In this document: one piece after another, positions 38,847 to 50,560 of the stretch
Position numbering within the stretch: position 1 is the stretch's first letter
How the letters are laid out: the number at the start of each line of letters is the position of its first letter
DNA from: Viscum album
Taxonomy: Eukaryota > Streptophyta > Magnoliopsida > Santalales > Viscaceae
Direction of reading: 5' to 3'
Length of the DNA stretch: 64,000 nucleotides
Assembly: GCA_963277665.1 (NCBI GenBank)
Contig: OY728152.1
Coordinates: 1,191,406,357-1,191,470,356, forward strand
The notes under the pieces: generated by a model
The model's database searches: none
Seen by the model: only the letters and a program-made list of their open reading frames with translations
Told to the model about the DNA's origin: nothing
Made by a program: the position numbers and the translations under genes

Positions 38847-40856
38847 GTAATGTTCGTTACAGATTCTTTCAACTTTATTTCTTCTTCCACATCTTCTTAT
38901 TTAGTTGTTTCGTTATGATGTAATAACATAAGTATCACTCATATACTAATATGTTATTATAATTATGAAAAAACCAAATTTCACCATCTATTCATCCTAC
39001 AAAAAATGAAATCACCGCGCGTGCGTACGTACGGAATACCGTCTCCACGCTGTGGGGTAATCTATTTTCCACCACCACTTTACATGGATGGGTATAATGG
39101 TGAAAGTAATGAATATATATGATTATTTTAAATTGATATTTATTATGTAATATTATTATACATACACTTTAATAAAATTCCACGATCATGGGAATGATAT
39201 CATCGCTCGTGCATACGTACGGAATACCGTCTCCACGACGCGATGAAATTCACTCTCCCTGATAACCATTCAAGAATGATTATAAAGTATATATAATAAT
39301 TAATCATGAAATATATGACATAATAATTCTACTGGATTTATTTATAGATATATGTCATCTACTTAATTCCATTCAATTCCCTATGGAAACGAAAACACCA
39401 TTCATGCATACCTACGGCCTACCGTCTCCATGAACGGTGTATTTCTTTCCATTTATCGATCCATTATATATATGTATATTCTGAATATATATTATATATA
39501 AATCGTGTTTTACATTCTAGATGTAAGTAATCATGATCTATGTAATCATATGAATAATTACATGTTAAAACACGAACGAAAAATGAAATGATTTTATCCA
39601 AAACGCTACTTTAACATGAATTTACAAAAGAATGGGTAATATAAAGTCATAAGTGAACCATATATGATATAATAACAATGAATATGATTCTGTAATAATT
39701 CAATGACATTATTTAAATTCTTATACTATAGGTTTGGATACGTATGATTCATATCGGACCTAACGTAAGGGATAATTATTCCAATCTCATTCTTATCCGA
39801 GATTGTTTATTTGTAAGTATTTACTAGGGTTATGATTATTATCCAAGTCCATATCTTCTCAAAATGTTTTCATAAATTGTTTACTTTTCTTCTATGTATG
39901 ATTATATTAATTTTTACCCTTTTCTAATTTTACCACATCCTATGGAAGGAGTCTTTCTTTTGTTTACCATACGAGGTACTTTTTGACTTTTCTGCAAAAG
40001 TACCAGAAAAATGTTATTTTTAACTTATACGGCGTGAAAGGATTTTTACGGTTTCATAACGCCTCATTTTCATAAAGCTTACTATTCAAGATTTTATGAA
40101 TATTTTCAAAAAAATACATTTATTTTAAAAGTGCATGGGATTTTGTGAAAAGAAAATGATTTTGAAGAAGAAAGGATATTTTCCTCAAGAATTCCTTTCA
40201 AGTGTTTTATCAAAACCATTTTCCATCTAAGATGAAATTATTTCATATGTGTCTCTATAATTTACATGGTTTCACTTTTCTTATTATGAAATTATATCCA
40301 TTTCTTTTATATGGATTATGTGATGATGAGATGATGTGTATGAAACCCATTTTATTTTTTGTGTTATGATGAATGTTATAAGTTTATTTTGTAGCACAAG
40401 TAAGAATGATTTTATTATAAGATGGGTGGGACCTATATCTCCCTCCAATGCATTGGGTAAAGATTCATATCTCAAGAGATATACATGGATTGAAAGGTAA
40501 GTTAATCCGGTTTATTATTAAAGGACTGGAATGAGGATTGAAATTGACTCAGAAAGGGACTTTTTCCACTAAGATGGTCTTGGCAGAAATGCCTTGGCTA
40601 CTATTGAAATAATTACATGTGATTAATGGATTCCACAATTACATGTTTTATTCCCATGCTATTTTATCATTATTTATGTTCCATTATGATCTATGCCTTA
40701 TGTACTTCCATGATTTATGTCGTTGCTCAAGATTTTGATGTTTAAACATTATTTTCATGTTTTTATGTTCAAATGTATATGGTATGTTTTATTTTATCCA
40801 TTCTTACCCTTACTGAGCATTTGAGCTCACCCATTTTATGTTTTATTTTCCCCCAG
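38847..40856 (+). other. Putative leader intron in LTR copy D
   Basis: Donor AGAAGAG/GTAATG and acceptor TTTTATTTTCCCCCAG/GATTAA, the same as copy C. Confidence 0.4.
39013..39440 (+). other. Three stem-loop modules, LTR copy D
   Basis: Modules at 39013-39057, 39199-39246 and 39395-39440. In module 3 the left arm reads ACACCATTCATG against the right arm CATGAACGGTGT: the CACC/GGTG pairing is better than in copy C, while one inner pair is lost. The inner hairpin ACGG-CCTA-CCGT is complete here. Confidence 0.6.
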
Positions 40857-41069
40857 GATTAAAAGAATGGTTTTAGGTAAGGAAACAAAAAGTGGAAGAT
40901 CTTTATGGGAGATGTTGAAAATCTTTCACCACGATTAGAAGATTAAGTTCCAAGTTTCCAAAGACACTAAACTATTACGGTCCTTGTGTGTAGGTTTTTT
41001 TATGTATTAAGTATTCCACAAAAGTAATGTAATATCTATGTATGTCAAGCTTTGGGTCTCTACATTACC

Positions 41070-41420
41070 CTAACAGAGATGTACTTTTTTTTTGGTATGT
41101 TTGGACATATGTCCTGAGATTTTAATGAAAATTTTCCTAATATTAATCATGATAAGAAATGTATAAAGTGTTTCAAATGTGGTGTGATGGGTCATTATGA
41201 AAATGCCTACGCAAAGAGAGATTTAAATGATTCAATGAAGACATACTATAGGCAAAAAGGTGTAGTGAGATCTTTTGTGATTATTTCAGTAGACGTTGGG
41301 CTATGTAATGATGTTGTGTTAGGTACATTTTTTGTTTACTCAGATATTGCTAATGTTTTGTATGATAAAGGGTCTACACATTCCTTTATTTCTATTAATG
41401 TTTTTGCAAAAATTTGAAAT
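41070..41420 (+). pseudogene. Gag zinc knuckle and protease remnant
   Basis: This continues gag after the nested insertion. From 41169 the frame reads CFKCGVMGHYENAYAK, a CX2CX4HX4C knuckle whose last Cys is Tyr. It then runs into VVLGTFFVYSDIANVLYDKGSTHSFIS, the retropepsin motif, where the active D-S/T-G triad is D-K-G. Both changes would abolish function. The frame ends at 41417. Confidence 0.8.
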
Positions 41421-41779
41421 ATTGCCTCAACAAATAAGACCAAAACATATTGTTAAGACACCAGGGGAAAAAGTACAGAAATGTGGAATTATAAGAATCA
41501 TTCTATTATAGTCCATGCAATGAATTTACCTACAAACCAAGTAATTTTTTACTCAGTAGTGTTTGGTGTAATTATAGGAATAGATTTCCTTTCTGTTATA
41601 ACATTCTATGATTGATTATAGAGCTAAATAAGTTGTTTTCAGAAATAGTTTTAGTTTTATACAATAATTAACCCATATAATTCATGACATATCCTGAAGA
41701 TAACAAACTATTGAAAGATGTAAATTAATGTTATATTTCTCATATTGTTGAAAACAAGGAAACTATTCATATTAATGAT

Positions 41780-42490
41780 TTTCTAGTGGTAAATGAATAC
41801 CTTGATGTTTTTCAAGATGATTTTTCTGGTGTTATACCTGATCGAAAAGTTTGATTAACAATTGAATTAGTTCATAATGATAAGATAATTTCAAAACACC
41901 AATATCTAATGGCTCAAATTTATGTTATTGAATTGAAAAATATGTTGTATGAGTTTCTTGATAAAGGCTTCATTCATCCTATAAATTCACAATTTGGTGC
42001 CCTGATTCTGTTCGTTAAAAAGATACATGGTTTAGTGGGACTTTGCATTAATTATAGAGCCTGGATTAACATCACTGTTAAAAACAAGTATAAATTGCTT
42101 CATATTGATGATTTTGACTTGATATAGGTTGAATTTTATTTTTTGAAGGATGACCAGGGGTCAGGGTACCCTTAGTTGATATTAAAGGAAGAACACATCC
42201 CAAAAACTGCTTTACTTACTAGATATTAGATTTATAAATTTATTGTCTTGCCTTTTCTCTTAACTAATGTACCTACTGTATTAATGGATCATATTAATAG
42301 ACTATTTCATGTGTTCTTTTATAAATTTTTGTTCATGTTTATTGATGATATTATTTTATATTATAAAATTAATGTATAGGATTAGAAACATCTCAGGGTT
42401 GTTTTGAAAACCTTAAAAGAAATTAAATTGTATGGAAAATTCACCATCTACGAAGTTGGGTTGCAATATATTTCTCTTCATGGAATATTA
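41780..42490 (+). pseudogene. Reverse transcriptase remnant
   Basis: The frame 41909-42127 and neighbours read, in order, DVFQDDFSGVIPDRKV (protease-RT linker), LLY-type ELKNMLYEFLDKGFIHP, FGALILFVKKIHG, LCINYRAW and TVKNKYKLLHIDDFDL. After a break come EEHIPKTALLTRY and FLFMFIDDIILYY (about 42315-42360), where the catalytic FIDDI is intact, then LKTLKEIKLYGKF. The order and spacing are those of Tekay-type RT. Stops at 42125 and later make it a pseudogene. Confidence 0.85.
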
Positions 42491-42749
42491 TAAATAATGA
42501 TTGGTCGATAGTGGATCCTTCCAAACCAAAATTGGTTGATGAATTTACAATATGTACAATTGTTACAAATACTCATAGTTTTATTGGACTATTAGTTATT
42601 TCTATTAGTTTATTTAACAATTTTAATGATTATCTAGCCTTCTAACTATCTTAACATGAAAATGGGTAAAATTCGTTTAGAACAAATAATGTGATGTTTC
42701 ATTCAGGAACTAAAGAAGATATTTTCAAATGATCTAGTGTGGGACATTC

Positions 42750-43145
42750 CCTATATAAATGGTATTATTTTCATCTACAATGATTCTTCTTTCAAGGGAC
42801 ATGGTTTTGTTCCACTGTAGAATGATCATGTAATTGCTTATGCTTCAAGAATACTAGAATGTCAGGAATTAAGTTACCCCCAACATGATTTTTAATTAGA
42901 CTTTGTGATTTTAGATTTTAAAATTTGGAGGCATCATTAATACATATATAAATGTGAAATATATACTGACCATAAATGGCTGAAGTGTATATTCAAAAAG
43001 AGTGAACTAAACATGAGGTAGAAAATATGGATGGAATTGATAAAGGATTATGACTACATGATCAATTACCATATGTAAAAAGGAAAAAATTTGTTGGATT
43101 CCTTGAGTCGAAAACATCATGCCTCATTAACTGTGTTACGATTGG
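42750..43145 (+). pseudogene. RNase H remnant
   Basis: Reads IFIYNDSSFKGHGFV (the family YSDAS motif, now YNDSS), VIAYASRILE, ELSYPQHDF, KIWRHH, CEIYTDHKWLK, FKKSELNMR, MELIKDYDYMINYHM and LLDSLSRKHHASL. This is the complete gypsy RNase H order, with several stops between pieces. Confidence 0.85.
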
Positions 43146-43179
43146 AACATGAGCCCATTATTAATGATTTGATGAATTT

Positions 43180-44220
43180 TGTTTTTCAAGTTATCAGTAT
43201 TAGAAATTATACTATTTTGTTTCAGGGTCTAGTGCAGTAATATTTGTTGCATAAAATTTATCAAGAATATAAGATTGATGGGGATTATTAGAAAAAGGTA
43301 TAATTAGCTAAAATTTTTATGTTTCCAGAATTTAGCATTGAAAAAGATTGTGTTTTGTGATTTGGAAAATTATTGTGTGTGATTTTTCATTCTCAGATGA
43401 AGAAAGAGTTCTGTGAAGCTCATAGTTCTTTGTTTTCAGTATATCCTGGAATAAAAAATATATATATAGACCTTTGGGAGTATTATTTGTGGGATGAAAG
43501 GAAAATTGATATTGTATATTTTTTCAGGAAATGTTTGACAAGTAAACAGGTTAAAGAAGAGATGTAGTTACTAAAGGGTATTCATCACCCTTTACCAGTT
43601 CCAGAGTGGAACTGGGAAAATATATCCATGGACTTAATTTTGAGGTTACCAAGGAAATCTCAAGATAATAATGAAATCTGGGTTATTGTTGATCAACTGA
43701 CTAAATCTACTCATTTCCTTCCTATTCAAGATACAATGTATTTTGACCAGCTTTCCGGACTCTATCTCAAAGGGATTGTCAGGTTAAATGGAGTTCCTCT
43801 TTTCTTTGTATCAGACTGTGATCCCCAGTTCACTTCTAACTATTGGAAAGGCAATCATCAGTTATTGGGAATGGAATAAAATTTTAGTATAGCTTTTTCA
43901 CCCTCACTTAGATTGCTAGTCAGAACAGACGATTTTGACTTTGGAGGATATTCTACGAGCATGTTTAATGGATTATCAGGGAAGTTAGGATCCACATATT
44001 TCATTAGTTGAATTTTATTAGAATAATAGATTTCTTTCTAGTATACAGATGACACATTCTGAGGTATTATAAGGGAACAGGTTTCCAACTCCACCATTTT
44101 TGGATGAAGATGGGGAAAGGATGTTAATGTGACCAGAATTAGTAGAGGAAGTGGAATAGAATGTTATGGTGATCTAGAAACACATGTGAAAAAATTAGAG
44201 TAGATGTTAATGTTTTGTAG
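43180..44220 (+). pseudogene. Integrase remnant
   Basis: 43373-43567 covers the zinc-binding N-terminus (EAHSSLFSVYPGIKNIY). 43628-43879 covers the core: MDLILRLPRKSQDNNEIWVI with the first catalytic Asp, VDQLTKSTHFLPI, VRLNGVPLFFVSDCDPQFTS with the second Asp. The third catalytic residue (Glu) region is shifted out of frame. The rest toward 44220 is broken by stops. Confidence 0.85.
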
Positions 44221-44329
44221 ATAATAGAAGGAAATACATTTATATTGTGGTAGGTGGTCATGTTTTTCTTAGAATATCACCATTGAAAATTGTTATGGTT
44301 TTTATGAGAAATGGAAGATAAATTCATTG

Positions 44330-44700
44330 TTCATTAGACCTTATAAAATCCTAGAAATAGTTAGACACACATCCTACTTAGTAGATTTTCCCTCTATTTT
44401 TTCTTAGTTACAAAATATTATCATGTTTTAATGTTGATAACGTGTGATCCATATTCATATCATGTTGTGATCCTAGAAGCTTTTTAGTTGGAATAGAACC
44501 ATTTTTATGAAGGGAAATCTATTCGAATTCTTGATCAAAGGTAAACACTAATTCATAATAAGGTAATCCACCTAGGTAATGGTTTTGTGTATTACCCCCA
44601 TGGTTGAAGAAGCATCTTGGGAATCTTAAATTGCTATGTGGGAAAGGTACCATCACTTGATTAATATGTAAACAATGTTTTTAGGATTTAATTTCACCAA
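44330..44700 (+). pseudogene. Chromodomain remnant
   Basis: About 44500-44560 reads YEGKSIRILDQR and LIHNKVIHLGN, the chromodomain entry motif of Tekay-type Pol. About 44600-44700 reads VEEASWES and ends NFTKVGIM, with the stop inside the purine tract. Frame changes occur between them. Confidence 0.7.
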
Positions 44701-44711
44701 GGTGGGGATAA
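44700..44711 (+). promoter_or_regulatory. Polypurine tract of plus chromovirus
   Basis: AGGTGGGGATAA just before TGTAACACATC at 44712. The same tract type (GGTGGGGATAT) precedes the 3' LTR of the minus-strand element at 51595-51609. Confidence 0.7.
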
Positions 44712-45431
44712 TGTAACACATCATAGTTTTAAAACTAAACTAAAATGCATGAAACACTTATTCTCTAAAAAATTATAATTTTTTTAATGAGATAGTTATA
44801 AACTAGCTGTAGAAATTAATTTTGTGGTTTTAATTATTTTAATTTCGAAAATAAAAAATCTCTGGTCGCGATCAGTATATTATTTGGAGTCTGATAGAAC
44901 CAAATTTTTTAGGTGAATGGTAACAAACAGGTATTAATACTAATTCGAATACTAATACGACCCTTATTAATAGTAATTATTATTATTATTTTATTTCATA
45001 CGGTTACAAGATAATGAGATCTTGATTAATTTATCTAGGTTATATAAATCCAGTAATATTTTTAAAATTTTTATTTTTCGAATAAAATATGATTTCATTT
45101 AAAAATTAAATTAAACATATTTTGAATAATATTTACAAAAAATGGAATTCATTTATTAATTATAAATGTTGATAAATGGTTAGGTTGATTTTTTATGATT
45201 TTTAGAAATACATGAATTTTTGGTGAATAGTAAAATTTGGCAATTGACGAAAAATGTTAAATATTTGAATGTGTATATCATGCTTGAGTAATAGATTTTT
45301 TATATAGACATTAGTTTTAAAAAAGATGAAACTATTACGGTTTAGGGTCACATTAATTAATACTATTCATTTTATTGAAAAAATTATTAAATTAATGATA
45401 AAAACAATGGAAAACCCCTCCACTCCCCTAC

Positions 45432-45439
45432 TATAAATA
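45432..45439 (+). promoter_or_regulatory. TATA box, 3' LTR of plus chromovirus
   Basis: TATAAATA, equivalent to 26568-26575 in the 5' LTR. Confidence 0.55.
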
Positions 45440-45449
45440 CCACCCTCAA

Positions 45450-45464
45450 CCCCCCCCCCCCCCC
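45450..45464. repeat. C15 homopolymer
   Basis: Fifteen consecutive C just downstream of the TATA box. The partner LTR has only a run of 5 C at that place, so it expanded by slippage; its length could also be a sequencing artefact. Confidence 0.8.
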
Positions 45465-47339
45465 TCTTCATATCACACCTCTCAATCATTGATAATTTCC
45501 TAAATTCTACCAAATACCCTCACCAAATACATTCTCACTTCCAAGACCTACTGGTCTCACCAAAAGTCCAAAACCAAAGGCCATAATGTGGATCTCAAGG
45601 AGAAGAGATTAAGAGTTAAAAATCCCCCTTCATCTTCTTGTGTTTTCATTTAATATATTCCCTTCCCCTATAATTATAAACTAGTAATTAATTACTAAAA
45701 ATAATATATATTATTTATATTAGTATTTTTATGTAAAAAATTGATTAACATTCTTAATCTCTTCTTCCTCTTATAGTATAAATAAAAACACAGTGTGCGA
45801 TGTGTCTATTTCACGACATCATGGACGATGCGTCTTCAATTTCCATTACTTCCATCAAAACTGGTTATAAACCAATTTTAATGGATGAAAAAGATTTTAA
45901 TTTTAATTATATATCATCTTTCATGATTTATAGATTACATATATACATAATTTTTTGTTATATAATGAAACTCGTTCATGAAATTCAAAGAACAGCCACA
46001 ATGATCTAAATGGATCTCAGTGATGATTTATCAAATGATTCATCCTCATACCATATAACTAAAATAATTTATGAAATAATTTATTATTTTGAAAAAAAAA
46101 TAATACCATTTCATTCCACTTCTAGAGTTTCACTTCCAATTTACATGTAAATCATTACGAATTGACCTTGGAAATCATGTAATGAACTCAACCAAAACAA
46201 TGGAAAGAATAAAATATTATTAATTAATGCGAGGAATGATGTTATAAAATGAACATATAAGGTGTTATAAACATTAATATATTTAATTAATATTTAAATA
46301 AAACTCTTTTAACCATTATACATTATTTTTAAACATGTTTCAAGTAAGGCAAACACAAGGTAAAGGAATTCTAAACCTAATTTTCTTTCTTTGGGATATA
46401 CTTCCACTTCACTTATTATATGGTACTAAGAATTTTTGTGTATGGAATTTATTATTTTTTATTGTGGTTATTTATAGTGTATACACATAATCATTTCATT
46501 CTATTAATTATCACTCAAATTATATGATAGTTTTAAGTGAATTTACTTTAAAAATCTTATTTGAAATGTCTTTTTAACAAAATTCAAATGAAATGTTTTT
46601 ATGAAATTATTCATCTGTTTTTCTTATGATCAAGATCTTGGGAATTGTTTATGATGATGTGTGGGATATATATCTCCCTAAAATGCATTAGGTTTGTGTA
46701 GGATTTAGGTTGGCAGTATGGTTACGGAAAGTGTAACTACGATGGTTACAGCATAAGGTAGTGGTGAGGCTTACATTATATGGTAATCACGAGGGTTACC
46801 GATAACTATGTATCCATAAGGTTTACAAAAATTAATTATTAAATACCCCAAGATAACCTTATTATATATTTATTTTTTCTATGATTTATTAAAATATCAT
46901 GTTTCACAAAATATATGATTCTTTAGGGATGATAAGTATGTGTTTGTGAATACGATTTCATATGTTTGTGATTATTCATGGGATTATGGTTGATTTTATT
47001 CTTTTTATATCCCTTACTAGCCCTTTTATGCTCATCCCATGTTTTTAAATTCTTTTCAAAAATTATAAAGATCTATAAGAGAAAAAATGAAGTCATGTTA
47101 AATGTTATGAAGTTTTCTCAATGAGATATTGTTGTTGTTTTTTGTTTAAAATTTTACGTTTTGGAAGAAATGGATATTTTTAATGGTACCCACTTTGTAT
47201 GCTTGTGGGATGATATGTAGGAATTATTTCCTATCTTTTTAAAACAATAAACAAATAAGAACATTGGGAATCTAAAAAAGTGAAATCTATTTGAAATAAC
47301 AAGAATATGAAATTTTTATGGCTGAAACCATATAATTAT

Positions 47340-48361
47340 ATAGTTTTTTAGTGTTATATATCATAAGTTTTAAATATGTATTAGAATTAATTTATATGGA
47401 TATATTACCAAATTTGAATAAAAATGTTCTTCTCTTAATAAGAAAATATTATTATATTTAATTAATGAGGATAATTTTTCGATCATATCATTAATAGGTC
47501 CTCCAATTTATCATATCAAAACTTTTAATGAAAATAAATATATATAATTGTTCATTTAAAACCATATTTATTTCAATAATTTAATTTTTATGGTGAAAAA
47601 TGAAACATGCCGCATTGTGGAGGTGATATTTTACACAACATAGGAATAATGTTTTTATTTTCATTAATTCATAGGGTATATGAATAACAAATTGAAGATA
47701 ACCTAAATATAGTGACATTATGGTTTATATATGATAGTAATATTATTATATTAGTGTTTATTGGAAAATTTTAAAGGTGATAATTAAGTCGAAAAAATTA
47801 GCTGATATTACAAAAATTAGGTGCTGGATTTTTTTGATGTTCCCTTGTAAATGAGGAGCTCATGATTAATATTATTGATCTATAGATTTTTATTATTATA
47901 GAAGGTTATGGGATGTTAAAAATGAAATATTTTCATATAAAAATTATAAAATTAACTGATTCTATAAGTGGTGAAGTTTTAATCCTTTTATATAGGAATA
48001 GAAGGAATGTTTTGAAAATATTTATTGAATTTAAATAATTTAATTTCAGTATTTATGTGTAAAGGTCCGAAAATTAAAAAAAAATGAAACGAGTGAATTT
48101 AATTTTTCAACTTCTTAGATATCTAATTTAATACATGTTTTACATGTTTTTTATATCTATATCATTGAAATATCATTTACAATTTTTTCTTTTTACAACA
48201 ATAAATTATTTTTAACATTAGTAATTATATTTCAGAAAAAAATTAAATTTTACATAATTAGATTATTACATGCCTTTTATTTAAAATTAAAAATTAATTT
48301 TAAAAATTAAAATTTGTACTTGTAGGAATTTTTAATTTTAATATTTAATCACTTAAACATG
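47340..48361. other. AT-rich spacer, nothing recognised
   Basis: No coding or LTR similarity was seen between the ATTAT duplication and the first base of the truncated GC-rich LTR. Confidence 0.5.
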
Positions 48362-48879
48362 TATACCTAGTATGGGCCCTGAGACTCCCAAAGGTCTCTC
48401 ATAATTATACAAAGGAAAACCACAATGCATGATCTGAATCACAAAGCCCAACGAAAAAGACATAGCTTAAACCAGATATACTAGTCTCATCAATAATGAA
48501 ACATAAGGCCCTAACCTCAAGCATTTTACAGGATTTTCAAAGAAGGATCAATGCGTAACTCAAGGATATGGGGTGCAAGCTCCATGAACTTGCCATCCCT
48601 GATGGAACCCATCTAGGAGATGTAATCCATCAGGTACAACCCAACCATTCATAATGGAACGTCTAAAAGGATGTGCTCTATTGGAAATATTATGCTATAT
48701 TTGACTCTATTTCCCAGCACTAGAGGTCTCGTAGTCAGAGTCTTGTGCCTGAGGTAAGACAAGGGGAAACCATGTGATGAGGCCCACTCCTCAACACTCT
48801 GTCCTACAGTCGAGGGAGCTCCAACTCCCTTGAAGCACCCTCTCCCTGTCGCTACTTGGAGACGGGGGAGTACTACTAC

Positions 48880-49345
48880 GTATGTGAGGACCTGCACCCT
48901 ACCCTGTAGGGTAGTACAACTCTTGTAGTTTTTTATCTGTGGGGGAACCGTGCCCTAGTATGTCAGGGTAGTACCTACCCTAGGCAAGAGAACCTTCACC
49001 CAGGAACAAAAGGGGAGTACCGAATCTATATGTGAGGACCCATGCCCTACTCGGTAGGGGAGTACCACTCTGGATGTTTGTTTACTACGGAGGACCCAAT
49101 CCAAAGTACGTCAGGGGAGTACTGACCCCGGGCTAGAGGACCTGCACTCAGGCTTTGCAGGGGAGTACCAACTCTGCTATAGCACTGCATAAGGAGGACC
49201 CACACCTAGGGTTGACAGGGGAGTACCTACTCCTTCCATAATGGAATTTCACCATACCCGGTAGGCGAGTAACTAACTCAATGTGAGTTATGTAGGGAGG
49301 ACCCGTGACCTAGTCCAATAGGGTAGTACTGAATCCAAAAATAAA
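48880..49345. repeat. GAGGACCC..GGGGAGTAC iterated mini-hairpins
   Basis: About seven units spaced 50-80 bases apart carry GAGGACCC, then a short palindrome such as CCCTACTCGGTAGGG, then GGGAGTAC. The arms CCCTAC and GTAGGG pair around a 3-base loop in several units. The other LTR has the equivalent array at 55390-55860. Confidence 0.6.
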
Positions 49346-50546
49346 AAAAACCTATCAAAGAAAAAAATCACACCGATGAAGTGGGGAGTCCCGTCTCTAT
49401 CAAAGAATATGATTATGGAATACTTATACCTTAATTCGTCAAGGGCTTACCCATCCTACTCCTCACTACAAGAAACAACCCGGTTTTTCAGGATCCCAGT
49501 TCCGTAGATGGTTCGTCAAACCCACATTTGGTTTGAATGATACATCTTTTTAAGCATATCTATGCCTAAGAGGGGTCTGAGTCTGATCTGACATGACTCG
49601 ACCTGGCATGGGCTGTCCCACCCAAACTGGCATGGGCCGACCCGACACGACCCGGTTGGGCTGGGTCGTGGCGGCCACATCCCACCGGTTTGCACGACCC
49701 ACGTGGGGTCAACTGGTTTTCTGTTCCCATATGGGTCAAAGGAGACGTTTGACTCCTTTATTGGTGGCGCCAGTTTTCCCACCCCGTCACCCATGTGGCT
49801 TGTTGAGAGTTGGTCCCCTACATCATCGCTACTCCCTTCTGCGTAGTGTGTGAAGGCATGCCCCCTCTACCTCTATGGTGGTCCACTACCGACCACATGT
49901 CCGAACACCATGGCGTCGAGCCACACAGCTCTTCCACCATAGCCTATGGTTTCTAGCCTCCGCCCTCATCCATCGGCGCCGGTCTCCTATGATTTCACCA
50001 TGACACTTCTTCCGTGGGCCAACGGTCCAATGGGGGAACTCTGGTTGTCCGTTCTACCTTCTAGACGTGCCTATGGTCCTCTCGTGATGTCTCCATCATT
50101 TAGAGCCTCTCGGTTTCAAGGTTCTGTCATGTTGGAACAACCCACCTCTGAAGAACGCAAAGAAAAACAAGTGGAAGAGGGTCCTGGCCTTGTTCTGTTA
50201 ACTTGATCCCTACGGGTTTGCATTATAACAAGTGTGGGTAATTTATAAATCACATTAAAATAATGATAAACTCCATTCAAATCCCCCACAACGACCACCC
50301 TCAAATTCAAGAACAAGGGGAAGAAACATGGGAATTTCAGGAATTAAAATACAACCCCTACCTCAAGATTCTTTGGAAACGTAGCAGTGGTGGAAGAAGA
50401 TTCCACGTTTGATGAAGTCGCTAGAATTCATCGATTCCGGTTCATTGCCATTGGAGATTCCATATCTATCGGTGGAATATTCCATATCACATCTCCAGAA
50501 TCTCCTCACTTGATGATGTTGTGCCAAAAACACTACCCCGATCCCC

Positions 50547-50560
50547 ATTTAAATAGAGGG
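50547..50560 (-). promoter_or_regulatory. TATA-like element, GC-rich LTR
   Basis: CTATTTAAATGG on the minus strand between C/T-rich and G-rich flanks. It is a candidate core promoter for this LTR. The partner copy is not in the window, because the CACTA element cuts that LTR. Confidence 0.35.

Larger units (their letters stand above)
29485..41064 (+). mobile_element. Nested gag-only LTR element with 4.4-kb LTRs
   Basis: LTRs at 29485-33876 (4392 bp) and 36655-41064 (4410 bp) flank a 2.8-kb interior with a primer site, a gag reading frame and a purine tract. No protease, RT, RNase H or integrase was found in the interior. The flanks CTACC (29480-29484) and TTACC (41065-41069) agree in 4 of 5 bases and fit a target-site duplication with one later change. 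It interrupts gag of the surrounding chromovirus. The structure matches the class described as terminal-repeat retrotransposons with a GAG domain (TR-GAG), which depend on another element's Pol. Confidence 0.85.
36655..41064 (+). repeat. 3' LTR of nested element (copy D)
   Basis: Starts TGTAACACCCCGATA and ends GGGTCTCTACA, keeping the TG..CA ends. It is collinear with copy C throughout, with scattered base changes and small indels. Internal features: U3 hairpin 36797-36828, TATA 38670-38677, intron signals 38847 and 40856, and three stem-loop modules. Confidence 0.9.
25861..47334 (+). mobile_element. Plus-strand Tekay-type chromovirus, nested
   Basis: A full Ty3/gypsy layout is visible: 5' LTR 25861-28470, Met-tRNA primer site, gag, protease, RT, RNase H, integrase, chromodomain, purine tract and 3' LTR 44712-47334. 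The flanks 25856-25860 and 47335-47339 are both ATTAT, a perfect 5-bp duplication. About 11.6 kb of it is a second element inserted in gag. Without that insert the element would be about 9.9 kb, normal for this lineage with LTRs of about 2.6 kb. Stops and frameshifts are spread along gag-pol, and the two LTRs differ clearly, so the insertion is old. Confidence 0.9.
44712..47334 (+). repeat. 3' LTR of plus chromovirus
   Basis: Starts TGTAACACATC and matches 25861-28470. Its right edge is set by the ATTAT duplication at 47335-47339. TATAAATA at 45432-45439 is followed 10 bases later by a run of 15 C. Confidence 0.85.
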
